Assembly: GCA_034440615.1 (NCBI GenBank)
Contig: JAOTOM010004747.1
Span: forward strand, 62,001 to 126,000
Source: Ashinkailepas kermadecensis
Taxonomy: Eukaryota; Arthropoda; Thecostraca; Neolepadidae
Length of the DNA: 64,000 nucleotides
Direction of reading: 5' to 3'
The position numbers were made by a program, and so were the translations under genes. Within the stretch, counting starts at the first letter, position 1, and the number at the start of each line of letters is the position of its first letter. The notes under the pieces were generated by a model. The model did no database searches and had not been told where the DNA came from. It saw only the letters and a program-made list of their open reading frames with translations. This document shows, piece by piece, positions 59,210-64,000 of the stretch.

Positions 59210-60600
59210 GGCACAGCCAGGATTTTCCCAAGCGACCAAAAATTGTACTGAAACAGAGAAAACCTTTGGAGCGGAAAGCGCGCCGAAAATTGAGGTCTTT
59301 ACTTGGTGAAAATATCAAAATTACCCATTTTATCTAGTGTATTTTCGGTTGCTCGGGAGGGCCCCACGCCTTGGCCGCGTCTATGCATGTTAATATGCGA
59401 TCTGACGGATTTAGAACATTGTGCAATTACTGAGCCGTTGGTACTTAGTATTTCGCTGTTTGTTGCCATATTTGGATTCGAAATCTGTAATGCGAATGAT
59501 AGAAGGAAATTATTTGCGCGACGCGAAAGAGCATACGATAGAACGTCTGGACTCCAGACGTCTGGAGCAACGCTTTTACCTGGCATGAGGCATCCAGATA
59601 CATGTGGTCAAAATAGATGATGAGCTGACCGCGAACAACATAGGTCATTGATGGAATCATGTGGCAGATTACATGTTGTGGGTGGGTTTGAAGCCAAACA
59701 TAGCAGAAATGTGTGTTAATGTGACGGATGTAAAGTATTTGTGGCATTAGTATTGTATTGCTACTTAATGTATCGGCCGACCGAAGCCATATTGCGATTC
59801 AAAATATTTAATACGAGAGGGAAGGAAACGGTTTATACGAAGCGAAAGACCATGTCATACAAATTATGGAGCCACGTTCTCACCGCTCCTCAGGCACCGA
59901 GGTCACGCGTGATCAAAATTGGTCATCACCTGCACTCCGAAAACAGGTCGTTGATCGTATCATTTTAAAGAGCATATTATGTGCGTCAGCCGGAGAAGAA
60001 ATGGTTTAATATTGCTATTTCACAGATTTACGGCATTTATGTATTCGCAAACCTGATGAAACTTCTCCATTTTTATATTCAAAATCTTTCATAAGTGAGC
60101 CAATAGAATAGAATGGATTGCGCGGCGCGAAAGAACATATAAAACGTCTGGAGCAGAGGTCACACCCCGCCTGAAATACCCAGATGGCATCGGGTCGAAG
60201 CAGGTGATGATCTGACCTCTTGACAACATTGGTGGATAATTGCGTCATGTGGAACACATGTGGATCGATTTGAAACCAAATAGGGATATATTACATTGTA
60301 ATTTGACGAATTGCAAGCCTGTTGACGCTCGAGGAATATCCAAGACGCTCGAGTGGACTACGAATATTTTTTCAACCCGAAGGCGCTCGAATACAGGGAC
60401 ACTGGAATGCACGCCGTGGAAGTTGTGTCTAATCAGTGACGCCCAGGAGCGCAGCCAGGATTTTATTAAGGGTAGAGGCTTGATGAGAAAGAGATCGCTC
60501 TCGGCACGCGGATTTTTTGTTTGTTTTGTGTGGTGAACATTTCAAAGTTTCTTGTTTCATCTAGTGTATTTTGGTTGCTTGGGGAGGCCTCCGCATGCCC
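59210..60600. repeat. Diverged repeat block, about 0.4-kb units
   Basis: Copies of TGTTAAT.TG..ATCTGACGGATT..., GCGAAAGA.CATA..A.AACGTCTGGA and GTGATGA.CTGACC.C..GACAACAT occur near 59390, 59700 and 60020. The flanks CAGCCAGGATTTT (59215, 60450) and TTTTATCTAGTGTATTTT.GGTTGCT.GGGAGG (59325, 60557) also recur. Probably internal repeats of one element about 1.4 kb long. No protein recognised. Confidence 0.6.
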
Positions 60601-62440
60601 CTGTCCCCCCCCTGGCTGTGCTTCTGGTGGCGCCCCTCCAAGCTAGTGCCCCATCAAAATGCCTGTTTCAGTCAATGACGCGTATGGCGCTTGAGTAGAC
60701 AATGCAAACCTAAAAATTGAATGCTTCGTAACCGTGTAGTGCGACTGGTGCCTAAACACAGACCCAAGCACAAGTAATTCGGCTCAGGAATCCAGAAGGA
60801 AAGGTGCCTTTGCATGCCACATTATGCACGTGTGCTCTCGTCACTTCGCATGCGTTATTATTGCATCTGAAGCCCTGTTTAACTTTGAGATCTTTCTACC
60901 TCGCTGACTCGTTCGCACCCTTTTTGCGTTGTTCTTTGGCCGTCCGCGCCCTGAGAATTATTGGTAGCTATCCGTGGAAGGTTTTTGCACATTAGATAGA
61001 ATTTCCGCAGATAAAATTAAGTCCTCGCACACGCAAGACTTTGCGTGGCAACTCTGGCAGGTCCCATCTGCCAAAAAACATTCGTATACTTTGATGTCAC
61101 AGTTGTATATTCCTAAACTTCCCCCACCGATTGTCCTGTGCGCTTTTCCTCTGTTAATTTTCAAGAAGACTACTATGTAAGCAATTTTAAGAAACGAATT
61201 GTTTCTTCAACTTATTCGCCCGCATTGCGCTCACCATTTAACTCATTACACCCCACCCGACTCGTGAAGAGGTACATTTAGTCTTTCTTTATTTATATTT
61301 GGAGGTCCTAGAGTTGTGCGTGTATGCAACTTTATGCTGGGTATGTCACTGGTGAAAGCTTCTCTTCAGACTTGAGTCAACACAAGGCACCGTGAGTAAC
61401 CAGCATAAATCATAGGAGTGATAATACATTTGCTTTTGAGCGGTACGATACTCGTCCCAAATCCCAAGAATTTAGATCTCAATACGGGGTATACTCACAG
61501 GTATTCACAGGTACTCACTCAATACTCACAGGTATTCCAGCACAATGATGTGTGGTGTCTTCTGAGGTTCCTTATCCTTCTTCTTCTGCTTGCCTTTCTT
61601 CTTCTTAACCATGGTGGGTGGGTAGTTGTCTACAAAACTTTTCTCGTTTAACTGAAGTGAATTATGTGCGGAGAAATGCAATCATTCACAAAATCAATGC
61701 CTGGATACAGCACAAGATAGCGTTTCTTCATGAATCTGGATGTGAAGTTTGCCATAATTTAATGTATATAATTTGCATACAAATTTTTGTTTAACACTAA
61801 CACGTGACCATTGTACACTACGTACTCTTGGCGGAGGCAACAACATCAAAATAACAGGCGTTTGTTACTCTAGAGTGCTGTGCCGTTTATTTTTTTGCGC
61901 AGAGCCATGTATGACCATGCATTAAATTGACCGATCGGTAGCCGTGAGGCGGGCCGGTTCCGAACAGTCAGTCATGTCGCGGCCAAGCTAGATACTTCGA
62001 ACATGGCAGCCGGACTGGGAATTCTCATTTTGCAGACGATAATGATTGCCGAGTTATGAATGGGGACTTGCTATTTTCAGTCCTTGCACGAACTAGCAGA
62101 TCTAGTGAGTCAGAAGATGTCACACCATGATGTAATAAAGGTGGACTCCCTGAGGAAGTAGATATGTATTATTGGTAGATGTCTAGGAATATTAGGTCAG
62201 ATAGGTACAGCAATAAGACGTTGTTTTCGAATAACATTATTGTCCACAAATCGACAGTTACATAATGAACATCTTCAAATAAGAGAGCGTTCAACAATTA
62301 GGTACGTTACGCTCAGTAACGTACCTAACGAACTCTTCCGCCCCCCCCATTAGCATCCAAAAATAAGGAAACAAGAATACAAGGAATTTTGAGATTTTCA
62401 CTACGCAAAACCATACATTTTTATTCTACATTACATTTAC
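60600..62440. other. No gene recognised
   Basis: Short frames only; a small (CTCACAGGTATT)n-like repeat at 61490-61540. Near 62300-62335 there is an inverted pair TTAGGTACGTTAC/GTAACGTACCTAA (hairpin). Confidence 0.45.
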
Positions 62441-63960
62441 ATATACTGACCAGCTTTTCCCAACATGCCTTAGGGACTTTCCTTAGCTTTCAGGGGGCTC
62501 TGTTGGCCCTCAAGTGCTCTTCTCAAGCTGCTAGGCGTCCTTCACAGTTATCGGCAGCTCTTGTGGTTTCAAGAATATTCTAGTGCTGAGGGTGAACCTC
62601 AATATTCCTCACAGCGATCGCCAGCTAGCAGAGAGTTATTTGTACATATGAGGAGCTTGTTCATCCATTAGGGTTCGCTCTCAGCCTCATGATAATCCCA
62701 GTCCTGTCCTCTCTGACTCTCGGAGATCCCTTTCATCACTCAGGGCCCTCCCATGCTTTTAGGAGCCAGCACAGTCCTCCATAGCCCTGTCTCACTCTCA
62801 TCGCGGGGAATTTCAGCTGAGATGGGCCCTCACAAGTCCTCTTCATCTCTTAGGGGTCCTGTTCATCCCTCAGGGACCCTTTCAAACACCAATAGCAACT
62901 CAGCCCTCGCTAGCCCATCAGCGCCCTGTTTATTCCTCAGCTGTTAGAGGCATATTCAGGGGTGTTATTTATATACTTTTTGGGAGTGCCCCCTTAATGT
63001 TGGCTTTGAACTCCCTCCCCCCCCCCCCCAATAATTTTAGCTTTAACATGTGACCCTGTGGAGTGTGCCCCAAATCCATTCGGTCCTTCATCATGTATTT
63101 TGCCCCCCCCCACCTCCAATAATTTTCCGAAATCAACACCCATGGGCCCATGTCAGCTAAAACTACTCTTTTCAGCTGACAGGCATTCCAGCTCTAGGGC
63201 GGGTCATCTCTTGTCTTCACGGCCCTTGCCAGCCCTCAGGGTGGACGTCTTCAGGTCTCAATGATCCTTTCCACACAAGCTGCAAGATACATTTTAATTT
63301 TTCCTCGGTTATATTTCATCCCTCAGTACGGCCGCCTGGGGACCCATCGGACTCGCCAAGGGAGCGGGTGTCCTTTCACCTCTTGGAAACACCACTGCTT
63401 TTTAATAGCCCGGGGCCCTCCATGGGCTTAGAGGCCCTTTACGTAGCACCGGGAACCTTCCGCTCGGTCCGGACCATCTCTATACCTCGCGGGCATCTTT
63501 GTCGGCCTGAGGTCCGCTGTCAGCTCTGATCCCCTCTCCATCAGCTTGAACCAAAGCCATCCCAGTGGCCCTGCATGTTCGGCCCGGACGCCCCTCCGTC
63601 GACTCAGGGACGCTCTTCCACGGCTCAGAACATTGTCCGTCCTGCCTGAGTCCTCTCCTTCAAAAGCTTGGGCCTCCTCTATCACGCAAGGGGCCCCCTG
63701 TGCGGTGTTGGTGCCCTCCGTCGGCTCAGGGGCCCTTCATGCCGGCTCTTGACTCTCTCCGACGGCTCGAGGTCCTCCCACTGCTAGGGGTCCCCTCCGT
63801 TGGCACAGGGGCTCTCCTAAGCGATTCAGGGCCTCCTCGGTCAGGCCGGAAGACCTCCTTCAACAACTTGCGGCCCCTTCATCAGATCAGGGGCCCCCTT
63901 CATCAGATCGATCAGGGACCAGGGGCCGGTTGCTATGCTGTCTTGCTGGTTAGGTCTTGA
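62440..63960. repeat. Degenerate about 30-bp GGGGCCC satellite
   Basis: Loosely repeated units such as CTCAGGGGCCCTTCATGCC and CTCAGGGACCCTTTC with a recurring CTC(A/T)GGGG core to the window end. Resembles in style the arrays at 49-50.3 and 50.5-51.5 kb. Coding frames on both strands are by-products. Confidence 0.65.
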
Positions 63961-64000
63961 GTGGTGTCTGAGTAGCAGTCGTCTTAGTTTGGAGTAGTCT

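Noticed and set aside
62940..63960. 131-codon plus-strand frame at the window end
   Set aside because: Lies in a degenerate satellite; Pro/Leu/Arg composition follows the repeat.

Overview
This is a eukaryotic, almost certainly arthropod, genomic window. Genes are split by canonical GT/AG introns. TTAGG/CCTAA (arthropod-type telomeric) repeats occur inside the window, perfect ecdysone-response-type palindromes are present, and the retroelements are of arthropod types. I cannot fix the order; a crustacean or arachnid fits as well as an insect. There are no bacterial genes, operons, rRNA or CRISPR arrays. Many tandem arrays have periods divisible by three, so they carry long open frames that are not genes.

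Layout. 1.0-3.5 kb (+): last three coding exons of a GLUT/SLC2A sugar transporter, plus a possible alternative last exon. 5.8-13.3 kb: no convincing gene, but repeats with nuclear-receptor half-sites, a tRNA-derived SINE, an 81-bp array and a G-rich array. 13.7-15.8 kb: a 24-bp palindromic array leading into two candidate (+) exons of an unidentified gene. 18.3-28.2 kb (-): a complete 13-exon MAN1B1 gene (674 aa), rebuilt exon by exon with every splice phase agreeing. 30-34 kb: a decayed LINE end, CCTAA repeats and an ISXO2/Merlin-like transposase gene (-). 36.8-41.3 kb (+): a complete 4-exon MPC1 gene (153 aa) whose introns hold a piggyBac-like remnant, two (TA)n tracts and a mariner-type MITE. 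42.5-45.7 kb (-): the 3' four exons of an unidentified coiled-coil protein whose C-terminus is a coding minisatellite. 47-51.7 kb: nested repeat elements and a 21-bp array. 52.2 kb (-): a terminal exon of another unidentified coiled-coil protein. 55.5-59.2 kb (+): a decayed repetitive gene split by a 5'-truncated RNase-H-bearing LINE with a 15-bp target-site duplication. 59-64 kb: diverged repeats.

The three identified cellular genes act in sugar uptake (GLUT), pyruvate import into mitochondria (MPC1) and ER N-glycan trimming (MAN1B1); nothing indicates that they are co-regulated. The most unusual theme is structural: several minisatellites begin exactly at, or copy, splice sites of neighbouring exons, so real donors and acceptors sit beside arrays of near-identical decoys.
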